This document shows positions 45,795 through 54,474 of a stretch of 64,000 nt of DNA, in pieces. The stretch is from Pseudooceanicola sediminis (GTDB lineage: Bacteria > Pseudomonadota > Alphaproteobacteria > Rhodobacterales > Rhodobacteraceae), in contig NZ_QWJJ01000004.1 of the NCBI RefSeq assembly GCF_003575965.1, positions 223,750 to 287,749 of the forward strand. The letters are read 5' to 3'. The notes beneath the pieces were generated by a model. It was not told the origin of the DNA. It was given only the letters and a program-made list of their open reading frames with translations, and searched no databases. The position numbers were made by a program, and so were the translations under genes. Each line of letters starts with the position of its first letter. Within the stretch, counting starts at the first letter, position 1.

Positions 45795-46949
45795 CTATTG
45801 GTTTGCGCCGCCCTGTTCGATCCGGCGCCATTTGGCGACGTTCTGGTTGTGCTGCTCCAGCGTCTCGGCAAAGGCATGGCCGCCCGAACCGTCAGCGACG
45901 AAGTACACGTAATCGCTGACCTCCGGGTTCACCGCCGCCTCGATGCTGGCGCGGCCGGGATTGGCGATGGGGGTCGGTGGCATTCCATCGATCTGGTAGG
46001 TGTTGTAAGGGGTCACCCGGTCCAGTTCACTGCGGCGCAGCCCGCGATCCAGAATGCCCTCGCCCTTCGTGATACCATAGATCACCGTCGGGTCGGTCTG
46101 CAAACGCATCCCCCGCCGCAACCGGTTCTCGAACACGCTGGCCACCAGGCCGCGTTCGTCCGGCACCCCGGTTTCCTTCTCGATGATCGACGCCATGATC
46201 AGCGCCTCCTGTGGCGTGTCAAAGGGCAGATCGTCGGCACGGCTTTCCCAGGCGGCTTGCAGGCGCAGGCTCTGCTGCGCGGCCATCCGCTCCAGCACGC
46301 TCTCGCGGCTGTCACCCTTCAGCACTTCATAGCTGTCGGGGGCCAGCGTGCCTTCGGCCGGAATGCCCGCCACGTCGCCGGACAGGATATCGGCAGCCTT
46401 GAGAACCTGCACCACCTGCCAGCTGGTCACGCCTTCGGCCATCGCCACGCGAAACCGCGTATCGGGCTGGGCCATGACATCGGCATAGGCCTCGGGCGCA
46501 TCGCCCTCGCCGGGAACGAACTTGGCCCGTTCGATAAAGGTGCTGCTGGCCGGGTCCAGCTCCCGCACCAGGATATCCGAGGCCCGCACACCGACACGAT
46601 AGACGATTTCCGTACCGCAGGTGCTCGCGCCGCCCTTGGTCACGATGTCCACGATTTCGGCCATGCTGGCACGCGCCGGCACCAGGAATGCCCCGGCCTT
46701 CAGCGCCTCGGACCGGTCGGTGTATTCGGCCCCGACCCGCATCAGCGCGCCGCTCTTGACCGCGCCCTGCGCCTCCAGATCGCCGGACACCCCGCGCATG
46801 GTCTCACCCTGCGCCACGCGTACGCAGATCGCCTCGCTCAGCGGACCTTCGGCGGAATATTCCCGCTTGCCCCACAGGATCGCTCCGGCCAACAACAGCG
46901 TCAGCACGATCAGCAGCGAAATCCCGTTGGACGCAACTGAACGCCACAT
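45795..46949 (-). CDS. mltG: Endolytic murein transglycosylase MltG
   Basis: 384 residues. One N-terminal transmembrane segment (about 9-27), a LysM-like region, then the YceG domain with the catalytic Glu in IIEKETGVPDERGLVASVFENRLRRGMRLQTDPTVIYG and the C-terminal TPYNTYQIDGMPPTPIANPG. It cleaves nascent glycan strands at the inner membrane and helps set their length. Directly follows fabF on the same strand (start one base after the fabF stop). Confidence 0.94.
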   Translation of the reverse strand: MWRSVASNGISLLIVLTLLLAGAILWGKREYSAEGPLSEAICVRVAQGETMRGVSGDLEAQGAVKSGALMRVGAEYTDRSEALKAGAFLVPARASMAEIVDIVTKGGASTCGTEIVYRVGVRASDILVRELDPASSTFIERAKFVPGEGDAPEAYADVMAQPDTRFRVAMAEGVTSWQVVQVLKAADILSGDVAGIPAEGTLAPDSYEVLKGDSRESVLERMAAQQSLRLQAAWESRADDLPFDTPQEALIMASIIEKETGVPDERGLVASVFENRLRRGMRLQTDPTVIYGITKGEGILDRGLRRSELDRVTPYNTYQIDGMPPTPIANPGRASIEAAVNPEVSDYVYFVADGSGGHAFAETLEQHNQNVAKWRRIEQGGANQ

Positions 46950-48209
46950 TCAGCGGACCTTTCCGAAAACCAGGCTGGCATTGGTGCCGCCAAAGCCAAA
47001 GGAGTTGGACAGCGCGATGTCGATCTTGCGCTCGACCTTGGCATTGGGGGCCAGGTCGATCGCGGTCTCGACCGCCGGGTTGTCCAGGTTGATGGTGGGC
47101 GGCGCGACCTGGTCGCGGATCGCCAGGATCGAAAAGATCGCCTCGATCGCACCGGCGGCCCCCAGCAGGTGCCCGGTGGCGGATTTGGTCGACGACATGG
47201 TGACGGCACTGGCATGATCGCCCATCAGACGCTCGACAGCGCCCAGCTCGATCGTGTCGGCCATGGTCGAGGTGCCATGCGCATTGACGTAATCCACGTC
47301 GGCCGGCGTGATCCCGGCGCGGTTCAGCGCCATTTCCATGCTGCGCCGCGCGCCATCGCCATCCTCGGACGGGGCGGTAATGTGATAGGCGTCGCCCGAC
47401 AGGCCATAGCCCAGGTATTCACCATAGATCTTGGCGCCGCGCGCCACGGCGTGCTCGTATTCCTCCAGCACCACGATGCCCGCGCCCTCGCCCATGACGA
47501 AACCGTCGCGGTCCGCATCATAGGGGCGGCTTGCCTTGGTGGGATCATCGCCATATTTCGTCGACAGCGCCTTGCACGCGTTGAAACCCGCGATGCCGAT
47601 CTTGCAGATCGCCGCCTCTGCGCCGCCGGCAACCATCACGTCCGCATCGCCCCACTGGATCAGGCGCGCCGCATCGCCAATGGCATGGGCGCCCGTGGAA
47701 CAGGCGGTCACGACCGAATGGTTCGGCCCGCGAAAGCCGTACTTGATGCTGACCTGACCCGAGATCAGGTTGATCAGCGCGCCGGGCACAAAGAACGGGC
47801 TGACGCGGCGCGGGCCCTTTTCTTCCATCATCACGGCGGTATTCGCGATCGAGTTCAGACCACCGATGCCCGACCCGATCAACACGCCGGTGCGCGCCTG
47901 CGCCTCGGGGTCGGTGGGCTTCCAGCCACTGTCCTCGACCGCCTGCTGGGCCGCCGCGACACCGAACAGGATAAAGGTATCGACCTTGCGCTGTTCCTTC
48001 GGCTCCATCCAGTCGTCGGCATTGAAGGTGCCATCGCTGCCATCGCCGCGCGGCACTTCGCAGGCATAGGTGGTGGTCAGACCTTCGGGATCGAACTGAC
48101 CGATCCGGTTCGCACCGGACTGGCCGGCAATCAGGCGGCTCCAACTTTCCTCGACCCCGCAGGCCAGAGGAGTGACAAGCCCAAGCCCGGTGACAACGAC
48201 ACGACGCAT
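46950..48209 (-). CDS. fabF: Beta-ketoacyl-ACP synthase II
   Basis: 419 residues with the thiolase-fold catalytic triad: Cys170 in VVTACSTGAHA, His near 310 in NAHGTSTMADT and His near 348 in ATGHLLGAAGA, and the terminal NSFGFGGTNASLVF. It elongates fatty acyl-ACP with malonyl-ACP. Upstream lies acpP, separated by an intrinsic terminator; mltG follows immediately. Confidence 0.95.
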   Translation of the reverse strand: MRRVVVTGLGLVTPLACGVEESWSRLIAGQSGANRIGQFDPEGLTTTYACEVPRGDGSDGTFNADDWMEPKEQRKVDTFILFGVAAAQQAVEDSGWKPTDPEAQARTGVLIGSGIGGLNSIANTAVMMEEKGPRRVSPFFVPGALINLISGQVSIKYGFRGPNHSVVTACSTGAHAIGDAARLIQWGDADVMVAGGAEAAICKIGIAGFNACKALSTKYGDDPTKASRPYDADRDGFVMGEGAGIVVLEEYEHAVARGAKIYGEYLGYGLSGDAYHITAPSEDGDGARRSMEMALNRAGITPADVDYVNAHGTSTMADTIELGAVERLMGDHASAVTMSSTKSATGHLLGAAGAIEAIFSILAIRDQVAPPTINLDNPAVETAIDLAPNAKVERKIDIALSNSFGFGGTNASLVFGKVR

Positions 48210-48365
48210 CTATACTGCCCTTCTCATTTTCTCACCGACGCTCTTACCCCGGCGCGGCGTCCGGGGGCAAGCCTATGAGGCGAGCCGGGCATTTCTGCGC
48301 AACTCTCCCCGGTAGCGGCGCCCCCCTGCACGTTCCGTCCTATCTGCATCGACGGCGCAAAAAGA

Positions 48366-48397
48366 AAAGACCCCCGCCAGCACTGGCAGGGGTCTTT
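48366..48397 (-). terminator. Intrinsic terminator between acpP and fabF
   Basis: AAAGACCCC(T)GCCAG / CTGGCGGGGGTCTTT stem, T-rich on both sides (minus strand followed by TCTTTTT). It should end the abundant acpP message before fabF. Confidence 0.85.
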
Positions 48398-48443
48398 CCC
48401 AAATCTCTGCGATCCCGGACGATGCCGGAACAGCAACCTGAAA

Positions 48444-48677
48444 TCAGGCGGCTTCGCTGATGAACTTTACCGCATCGCCGAAGGTCTGGATGTTTTCAGC
48501 GGCGTCATCGGGGATCTCGATGCCGAATTCTTCTTCGAAGGCCATGACCAGCTCGACGGTATCGAGGCTGTCTGCGCCCAGGTCGTCGATGAACGAAGCG
48601 TTCTCGGTGACCTTGTCTTCTTCCACGCCGAGATGTTCGACAACGATCTTTTTCACGCGCTCTGCGACATCGCTCAT
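48444..48677 (-). CDS. acpP: Acyl carrier protein
   Basis: 77 acidic residues; the phosphopantetheine serine is Ser37 in [10 protein letters not shown]. It carries acyl chains through fatty-acid synthesis. Start 48677 has GAGGGG eight bases upstream; the open frame beyond is not acpP-like. Own terminator follows, as expected for a highly expressed gene. Confidence 0.96.
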   Translation of the reverse strand: MSDVAERVKKIVVEHLGVEEDKVTENASFIDDLGADSLDTVELVMAFEEEFGIEIPDDAAENIQTFGDAVKFISEAA

Positions 48678-49080
48678 AGGTATTCCCCTCACGTCAGTTG
48701 GGCCCCTCGGGCCCGGTTCTTGCCTTGCCCCCGACGGGGGCATCTACCAATGCCCTCTCGGGCGCTGACACCTGCACCGCATGGCACAGGCACGGGGACA
48801 GCCTTTGCAGACACCCCGCCAATCTGCGCCGCCTATAGCACATGCTCGTCGGTAGGCAAACGCTTTCACAACTTGGTGGGCAACCGCGTCGTCCGCAACC
48901 CGGTTCTCCCCGCGACTTTTCGCGTGCAAGACAGCGCCGGCACGGATTTTGCCATAAAAAAAGGCCCGATACAACGATCGGACCCTCGGCAAAAAGACAT
49001 CAGCGGGGGTCGGTTCACGGGGCAGGACAGCCGCGGCACGGCGCCGCGAATCCCCCCGGGTCCCGCCCCCGCGCGTTGGA
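48678..49080. other. Intergenic region between fabG and acpP
   Basis: About 400 bp. It contains the fabG terminator near its fabG end and presumably the acpP promoter near 48850-48750; nothing else recognised. Confidence 0.5.
48955..48985 (-). terminator. Intrinsic terminator after fabG
   Basis: Minus strand GGTCCGAT pairs with ATCGGGCC (one T-G pair) around CGTTGT, followed by a run of T's. Confidence 0.8.
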
Positions 49081-49818
49081 TCAGATCATCGCCATGCCGC
49101 CATTCACATGCAGCGTCGCCCCGGTCACATAGCCCGCCTCGGCGCTCGCCAGATAGATCACCGCGGCCGCGATCTCCTCGGGTGTGCCCATGCGGGCCGC
49201 CGGAATCTGGGCGTTGATCTTGGCCTTCTGCTCGTCGCTCAGCTTGTCGGTCATCGCGGTGGCGATGAATCCCGGCGCGACACAGTTCACCGTGATACCC
49301 CGGCTGGCCACCTCGTAGGCAATCGACTTCGACAGCCCGACCATCCCCGCCTTCGAGGCGGCGTAATTCGCCTGCCCCGGATTGCCCGTGGTGCCGACGA
49401 TGGACGAGATGTTGATGATCCGCCCCCAACGCGCCTTCATCATCGGCCGCATCACGGCCCGGCACAGCCTCATGGTCGAGGTCAGGTTGACGTCGATGAC
49501 ACTCTGCCAATCCTCGTCGCTCATCCGCATGAAGATCTGGTCCTTGGTGATGCCGGCGTTGTTCACCAGGATATCCAGGGCCCCCATCGCCTCGATCGCC
49601 TGCTTGGGCAGGGCATCCACGGCGGCTGCGTCACTCAGGTCACACGCCAGCACATGCGCCCGCTCGCCCAGCTCGGCCGCCAGCGCCTCCAGCGGCGCGA
49701 CACGCGTGCCACTCAGCCCCACGGTCGCCCCGGCGCCATGCAGCGCCCTCGCGATCTCGCCGCCGATTCCACCACTCGCGCCGGTCACCAGCGCCACTTT
49801 GCCTGTCAGATCAAACAT
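49081..49818 (-). CDS. fabG: 3-oxoacyl-ACP reductase
   Basis: 245 residues of the short-chain dehydrogenase family: NADPH motif TGASGGIGG (about 12-20), NNAGI, catalytic Ser in INISSIVG, YAASK with the catalytic Tyr/Lys near 151-155, and the C-terminal GATLHVNGGMAMI. It reduces beta-ketoacyl-ACP. Start 49818 has GAGGAGT upstream. Confidence 0.95.
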   Translation of the reverse strand: MFDLTGKVALVTGASGGIGGEIARALHGAGATVGLSGTRVAPLEALAAELGERAHVLACDLSDAAAVDALPKQAIEAMGALDILVNNAGITKDQIFMRMSDEDWQSVIDVNLTSTMRLCRAVMRPMMKARWGRIINISSIVGTTGNPGQANYAASKAGMVGLSKSIAYEVASRGITVNCVAPGFIATAMTDKLSDEQKAKINAQIPAARMGTPEEIAAAVIYLASAEAGYVTGATLHVNGGMAMI

Positions 49819-49849
49819 CACATACTCCTCGGGAAACCCTAGTCCGTTT

Positions 49850-50200
49850 CCCTGTTCCAAATATCCTGCGGGGGGTCCCGGGGGGCGCAAAGCCCCCCGT
49901 CTTTCATTGCCTGTGGGCGCAAAGCCCCCCGTCTTTCATTCCCTGTGGGCGCAAAGCCCCCCGTCTTTCATTCCCTGTGGGCGCAAAGCCCCCCGTCTCG
50001 CCTCGCCTGCGGGCGCAAAGCCCCCCGTCTTTCATTCCCTGTGGGCGCAAAGCCCCCCGTCTCGCCTCGCCTGCGGGCGCAAAGCCCCCCGTCTTTCATT
50101 CCCTGTGGGCGCAAAGCCCCCCGTCTTTCATTCCCTGTGGGCGCAAAGCCCCCCGTCTCGCCTCGCCTGCGGGCGCAAAGCCCCCCGCCTTTTTTCAGTT
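49850..50200. repeat. Stem-loop element remnant plus ten-copy 32-bp tandem repeat
   Basis: Starts with CTGTTCCAAATATCCTGCGGGGGG (the dispersed box) and continues as 32-bp units, each with GGGCGCAAAGCCCCCC. The core recurs at 49885, 49917 and every 32 bp to about 50173 (ten times). Two spacer versions alternate irregularly: GTCTTTCATTCCCTGT and GTCTCGCCTCGCCTGC. A degenerate piece (ATAAAGCCCCCC) is at 50238. Each unit can form a G/C hairpin. It fills the fabD-fabG gap. Confidence 0.85.
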
Positions 50201-50255
50201 CCAGGCACCGCAAGGCCGCCGCCAGTCGCACAGGAGCATAAAGCCCCCCGCAGGC

Positions 50256-51197
50256 TCAGCCCTCTTTCGCGGCGCTCACCGCCGCCACGTCATCGGGTGT
50301 CCCGACGGCCTTGCAGACGATGCTCTTCTCGATCCGCCGGATCATCCCCGACAGCGCCTTGCCCGCGCCAATCTCCCAAACCTCGTCGACACCCTGCCCG
50401 GCCATCCACGACACGCTCTCGCGCCAGCGGACAGACCCGGTGACCTGCTCGACCAACAGCGCCCGGATCTCGTCCGGGTCGCTGACCGCCGCGGCACGCA
50501 CGTTTGCCACCAACGGCACGGCGGGCGCAGTCAGCGTGACCTCCGCCAGCGCCTGCGCCATCACCTCGGCGGCGGGCTGCATCAATGCGCAATGGAACGG
50601 CGCGCTCACCGGCAGCAACATCGCGCGTTTCGCGCCGCGGGCCTTGGCAATCTCGCACGCCCGTTCGACCGCGTCCTTGTCACCCGACACCACCACCTGG
50701 CTGGGATCATTGTCATTCGCCGCCTGACAGACCTGCCCCTGCGCAGCCTCCTCGGCCACCTCGCGCACCGTGGCAAAATCCAGGCCCAGCAGCGCCGCCA
50801 TGGCGCCCACGCCCACCGGCACCGCATCCTGCATCGCCCGCCCGCGAATGCGCAGCAGCCGCGCCGCATCGGGCACGCTCAGCGCCCCGGCAGCGGCAAG
50901 GGCGGAATATTCGCCCAGGCTGTGCCCGGCGACGAATGCGGCATCGGCAATGTTCACACCTTCCGCCTCCAGCGCCCGGAACGCCGCCAGAGAGGTAGCC
51001 ATCAGTGCCGGTTGCGCGTTCTGCGTCAGCGTCAGCGCCTCCTGCTCTCCGTCCCAGATCAGCGTGCTCAGGCTCTCGCCGAGCGCCTCGTCAACCTCGT
51101 CGAAAACGGCCCGTGCTGCCGGATAGGCCTCGGCCAGGGCGCGCCCCATGCCGATGGTCTGGGCACCCTGACCGGGAAAAACAAATGCGCGGCTCAT
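50256..51197 (-). CDS. fabD: Malonyl-CoA:ACP transacylase
   Basis: 313 residues: FVFPGQGAQTIGMG at the N-terminus, catalytic Ser93 in AGHSLGEYSAL, and catalytic His near 201 in VSAPFHCALM. It supplies malonyl-ACP. Preceded by a long gene-free stretch and followed by the 32-bp repeat array before fabG. Confidence 0.95.
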   Translation of the reverse strand: MSRAFVFPGQGAQTIGMGRALAEAYPAARAVFDEVDEALGESLSTLIWDGEQEALTLTQNAQPALMATSLAAFRALEAEGVNIADAAFVAGHSLGEYSALAAAGALSVPDAARLLRIRGRAMQDAVPVGVGAMAALLGLDFATVREVAEEAAQGQVCQAANDNDPSQVVVSGDKDAVERACEIAKARGAKRAMLLPVSAPFHCALMQPAAEVMAQALAEVTLTAPAVPLVANVRAAAVSDPDEIRALLVEQVTGSVRWRESVSWMAGQGVDEVWEIGAGKALSGMIRRIEKSIVCKAVGTPDDVAAVSAAKEG

Positions 51198-51862
51198 GGT
51201 TCACTCCCTTGTGTCATGTTGCGCCGGGGGATAGCCGCCGCCGCGCCATATGGCAATGCACTCGTGCCCGCGAAGGCGGTGCGCAGAGCTGCCCAGCAAA
51301 CTTGTGCCCCGAACTCGGCCCCAGACTCGGCCCCCACACTCTGGCCCGAACTTGGCCCCCCAATGTGCCCCCCGATGTGCCCCCCAACGCTCCCCCGCAA
51401 TGGACCCGCAGATTTACCCCACCTCGGGCCGTAGCAATCCGCCCACAGCCGCCCTCGCCTCCTCACTCCTGGCAAGCCGTCACAGTCGTAAAGTCGTCAA
51501 AGTTGGCAAGCCGTCGCGGAAAAGTCGGGGCGCAGGGCCGCACGGACAGCCGGTCCATGCGCTGTATCTTGCAACCGCCGCTGCCCTCTGGCCAATCAAC
51601 AGCATGAAGATCCCGTCAGGCCGCCTCGCCAATGCGCCCCCGGGGGACGGCTCCGGACACCCCCGTTTTCACGCGCTGCGCGACGCAGGCCGGTATTCTC
51701 GCGAAATGCCGCCCGCTTTCCAAAGCTAAGCCTCTTTCAAAAACCCGAGCCTCTTTCAAAACCCCAGCCTCCATCAAAACCCGGCCTCGCTCACGACGCC
51801 AGCCTCCCCGGCACTGTTGGGCGCTGTAACGCGGTCTGTCTCAATAACGCCTCAATACCGCC
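51198..51862. other. Low-complexity intergenic region upstream of fabD
   Basis: 665 bp with no credible gene. It holds short imperfect tandem repeats: C-rich units like AATGTGCCCCCC around 51345-51400, and units like GCCTCTTTCAAAACCC around 51730-51780. The fabD promoter should be near 51198-51260. Confidence 0.5.
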
Positions 51863-51874
51863 TCAATACCGGGG
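51841..51874 (+). repeat. 11-bp tandem array (CCTCAATACCG units)
   Basis: TCAATAACG, CTCAATACCG and CTCAATACCG at exact 11-bp steps (A(A/C)CG at 51846, 51857, 51868), overlapping the end of the adjacent minus-strand gene. Same period and ACCG core as the 96-bp elements but without their fifth box in place. Confidence 0.5.
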
Positions 51875-52252
51875 TCGGTCGGCCCGCTCGCCCCCCTCGG
51901 CCCGTCCTCCGGGGCGCATCCCGGCCGCGATACCCCGCCAGCCCCGAAACGCGGCGCTGGCGCGGCGTGCCCAGACCACGGCATACAGGCCCAGGGCCGC
52001 CCCCAGCACGATGTGCCCCGGATGGGCGCTGACCGGCGCATCCCCCGAAAAGGCCACCCATATTCCCGCACAGGGCAACCCGATCGCCAGCGCCAGACAC
52101 ACCATCAGTCGCAGTCGTACGGACAGCGGCACAGTGGCGGGCCGCGCCAGGCGGACAGGCCCGCACAGCGGCATCCGCTGCGACGGATGCACCGGCACAA
52201 AGTTGCGCTGATAGGCCACTCCCTGGCTAAACCGTCCGCTCTCGCTGCGCAT
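51863..52252 (-). CDS. Small putative membrane protein of unknown function
   Basis: 129 residues. Two hydrophobic segments (about 48-68, RLMVCLALAIGLPCAGIWVAF, and about 80-95, HIVLGAALGLYAVVWA), a basic N-terminal region and an Arg/Gly-rich C-terminus. Start 52252 is supported by AGGAG nine bases upstream. Not recognised as a named family. Lies between fabD and the divergent rpsF operon. The C-terminal end overlaps an 11-bp repeat array. Confidence 0.65.
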   Translation of the reverse strand: MRSESGRFSQGVAYQRNFVPVHPSQRMPLCGPVRLARPATVPLSVRLRLMVCLALAIGLPCAGIWVAFSGDAPVSAHPGHIVLGAALGLYAVVWARRASAAFRGWRGIAAGMRPGGRAEGGERADRPRY

Positions 52253-52628
52253 GTCCCGCTCCTGCCCTGCTGCCACGTGCCCGGACCCGACCGCCCAGGC
52301 GCGTGCCGCAAAGGCACCTGCAAACCTTACCGCCGCCTTGAACGCCCAGGCGATTGCCCGCGGCCCGGGCCGCTCTGCTGCTCGCGGCCGCAGCCGCTCT
52401 GCTGCCACTGGCCCGGGCCACTCTGCTGGCCGCGGCCGCAGTCGCCCTGCGGCCCCTTTCCGCATCTGCCCTGCCATCCTGCCGTTCGAACGCTTGCCCT
52501 CTTGCGGCATCCGGTGTAACAGGCGGCTCCTTCCGCAGGTATTGATGAACCGCGCAGTCTCTCGTGGATGGGTCGCGGAAGGATACGACCCTCCTATGAA
52601 ATGCGCCTTGATATAAACAGGAGTGCAC
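52253..52628. other. Low-complexity region between the small membrane gene and rpsF
   Basis: 376 bp with imperfect GC-rich repeats such as GGCCGCAGCCGCTCTGCTG around 52360-52450, then a more AT-balanced stretch (52510-52628) that should contain the rpsF promoter. Open frames here look like repeat by-products. Confidence 0.5.
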
Positions 52629-52985
52629 ATGCCGCTTTACGAGCATGTCTTTATCGCGCGCCAGGACCTTTCCAACGCGCAGGCCGAAGGCCTCATCGAA
52701 CACTTTGGCGCCGTCGTCACCGACAACGGTGGCACGCTCGTGGATCACGAGTACTGGGGTGTCAAAACGATGGCCTACAAGATCAACAAGAACCGCAAGG
52801 GCCACTATGCCTTCCTGCGCACCGACGCGCCCTCGGCCGCCGTGCAGGAAATGGAACGCCTGATGCGCCTGCATGACGACGTGATGCGCGTCCTGACCAT
52901 CAAGGTCGACGAGCACGCCGAGCTGCCCTCCGCGCAGATGCAGAAACGTGACGAACGTGACGACCGCCGTCGCGAACGCCGCTGA
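52629..52985 (+). CDS. rpsF: 30S ribosomal protein S6
   Basis: 118 residues: PLYEHVFIARQDLSNAQAEGLIEHF and GHYAFLRTDAP are S6 core elements; the charged C-terminal tail (KRDERDDRRRERR) is usual in alphaproteobacteria. S6 binds S18 and 16S rRNA. ATG 52629 has AGGAG seven bases upstream. First gene of rpsF-rpsR-rplI. Confidence 0.96.
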   Translation: MPLYEHVFIARQDLSNAQAEGLIEHFGAVVTDNGGTLVDHEYWGVKTMAYKINKNRKGHYAFLRTDAPSAAVQEMERLMRLHDDVMRVLTIKVDEHAELPSAQMQKRDERDDRRRERR

Positions 52986-53013
52986 TCAACGCCTGAAAGA
53001 AAGGACCTAAAAC

Positions 53014-53241
53014 ATGGCCACGAAACCATTTTTCCGCCGCCGCAAGGTCTGCCCCTTCTCGGGCGACAATGCGCCGAAGATCGACTACAAAGACACGCGC
53101 CTTCTGCAACGCTACGTTTCCGAACGTGGCAAGATCGTGCCGTCCCGCATCACCGCCGTCTCGGCCAAGAAGCAACGCGAACTGGCCCGTGCCATCAAAC
53201 GCGCCCGCTTCCTCGCCCTGCTCCCCTACGCCGTGAAGTAA
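53014..53241 (+). CDS. rpsR: 30S ribosomal protein S18
   Basis: 75 residues: [24 protein letters not shown] and [33 protein letters not shown], typical S18. Partner of S6; preceded by AAAGGACC. Confidence 0.96.
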   Translation: MATKPFFRRRKVCPFSGDNAPKIDYKDTRLLQRYVSERGKIVPSRITAVSAKKQRELARAIKRARFLALLPYAVK

Positions 53242-53254
53242 GGAGACCGATCAG

Positions 53255-53866
53255 ATGCAAGTCATTCTTCTCGAACGCGTCGCCAAGCTTGGCCAGATGG
53301 GTGACGTCGTCACCGTCAAGCCGGGTTTCGCCCGCAACTACCTGCTGCTGCAAGGCAAGGCGCTGACCGCCTCGAAAGAGAACCTGGCGCAATTCGAAGA
53401 CCAGAAAGCCCAGCTCGAAGCCAACAACCTCGAAACCAAGAAAGAGGCCGAGGCACTGGGCGAGAAACTCGACGGTCAGAAGTTCGTCGTGATTCGCGCA
53501 GCCTCCGACGGCGGCAACCTCTACGGCTCCGTCACCCCGCGTGACGTCGCCAACATTGCCACCGAAAACGGCTACACGGTCGAGCGCAAGCAGGTCATCA
53601 TCCCGCAGCCGATCAAGGATCTGGGCCTGCACGTCGCCACCGTGACGCTGCACCCCGAAGTGATCGTCGAAGTCATCCTGAACGTCGCGCGCTCCCCCGA
53701 GGAAGCCGAAGTGCAGGCTGCCGGCAAATCCATCCGTGAACTGGCGGCCGAAGAAGAAGCCGCAGCCGAATTCGAGATTTCGGAACTGTTCGACGAAATG
53801 GGCTCCGCTGCCAACGACGACGATTACACCCCGTCGGAAACCGCATCGGACGACGACGAAGATTAA
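53255..53866 (+). CDS. rplI: 50S ribosomal protein L9
   Basis: 203 residues. N-terminal [31 protein letters not shown] and central helix are classical L9; a long acidic C-terminal extension (about 165-203, ending in Asp/Glu) makes it longer than the ~150-residue E. coli protein, as is common in Rhodobacterales. Terminator follows at 53892-53919. Confidence 0.96.
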   Translation: MQVILLERVAKLGQMGDVVTVKPGFARNYLLLQGKALTASKENLAQFEDQKAQLEANNLETKKEAEALGEKLDGQKFVVIRAASDGGNLYGSVTPRDVANIATENGYTVERKQVIIPQPIKDLGLHVATVTLHPEVIVEVILNVARSPEEAEVQAAGKSIRELAAEEEAAAEFEISELFDEMGSAANDDDYTPSETASDDDED

Positions 53867-54474
53867 TCTTCGCCCTCGACCACACAGACCGGAACCGCGC
53901 CCCGCAACGGGCGCGGTTCTTTCGTTTGGCAGGGCAGGCCCATCCCGCAGCGCCCGCGCAAGGGCGCGAAAGTGCTGGAATAATACGAACGAACCTTGCC
54001 CCTCAGCCGCGCGAACGCCGCCTCCACGACCGCCCGCCCCCGACAGCGTGACACCCCGCGCTCTCCCCCGCGCGATTATTGCGGGCATCTATGAAAACGC
54101 GTTCGTGCGGGAATCATGGCCCGGCTGGCGGGGTCTGCCCGCGATGCGTCCAACAGGCACGGCATCGATCTGCCGCCCGTCCCTACGGGTTATCCGATAG
54201 CTCTCTTTCACACGTTGAAAAACGTCGCTGCTCTGGGTGACGGACCCCGTGTCGGGAATAGCCAAGGCAAGGTGCCGATAATCACAGGTTGCGCGCGCCG
54301 CCTCGCAGTGACTGACCACGCGGTCACCGCACAGGCACAGGGCCCCAACAGCAACGCGAACCATCCAACGCCAACCCCGAACCGCACTGACGAAATATCA
54401 ACCCTCCCCGGCCATTCTGCCCCTGCCGCGCGCCCCTTGGGCCGCCGGACACCGACGTAGAAACGAAGGCTGCC
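53867..54474. other. Gene-free region after rplI
   Basis: About 600 bp. It holds the rplI terminator at its start; the rest shows no gene I can support, and no tRNA was recognised in it. Confidence 0.5.
53892..53919 (+). terminator. Intrinsic terminator after rplI
   Basis: GAACCGCGCCC pairs with GGGCGCGGTTC around CGCAAC, followed by TTTCG. Confidence 0.85.

Noticed and set aside
45995-46940. Long plus-strand frame opposite mltG
   Set aside because: Antisense shadow; mltG on the minus strand has all catalytic motifs.
49870-50200. CRISPR array
   Set aside because: Spacers are only two repeated types, the unit is a GC hairpin, and there are no cas genes nearby.
49945-50241. Apparent repeat protein (GAKPPV/AQSPPS units) over the 32-bp array
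   Set aside because: The 32-bp unit is not a multiple of three, so the frame cycles through all phases; it is a by-product of the non-coding repeat, with no ribosome site.
53867-54474. tRNA or small protein gene after rplI
   Set aside because: No cloverleaf with a T-loop (GTTCRANNC) could be drawn, and the open frame at 54116-54460 lacks a ribosome site and protein-like composition.
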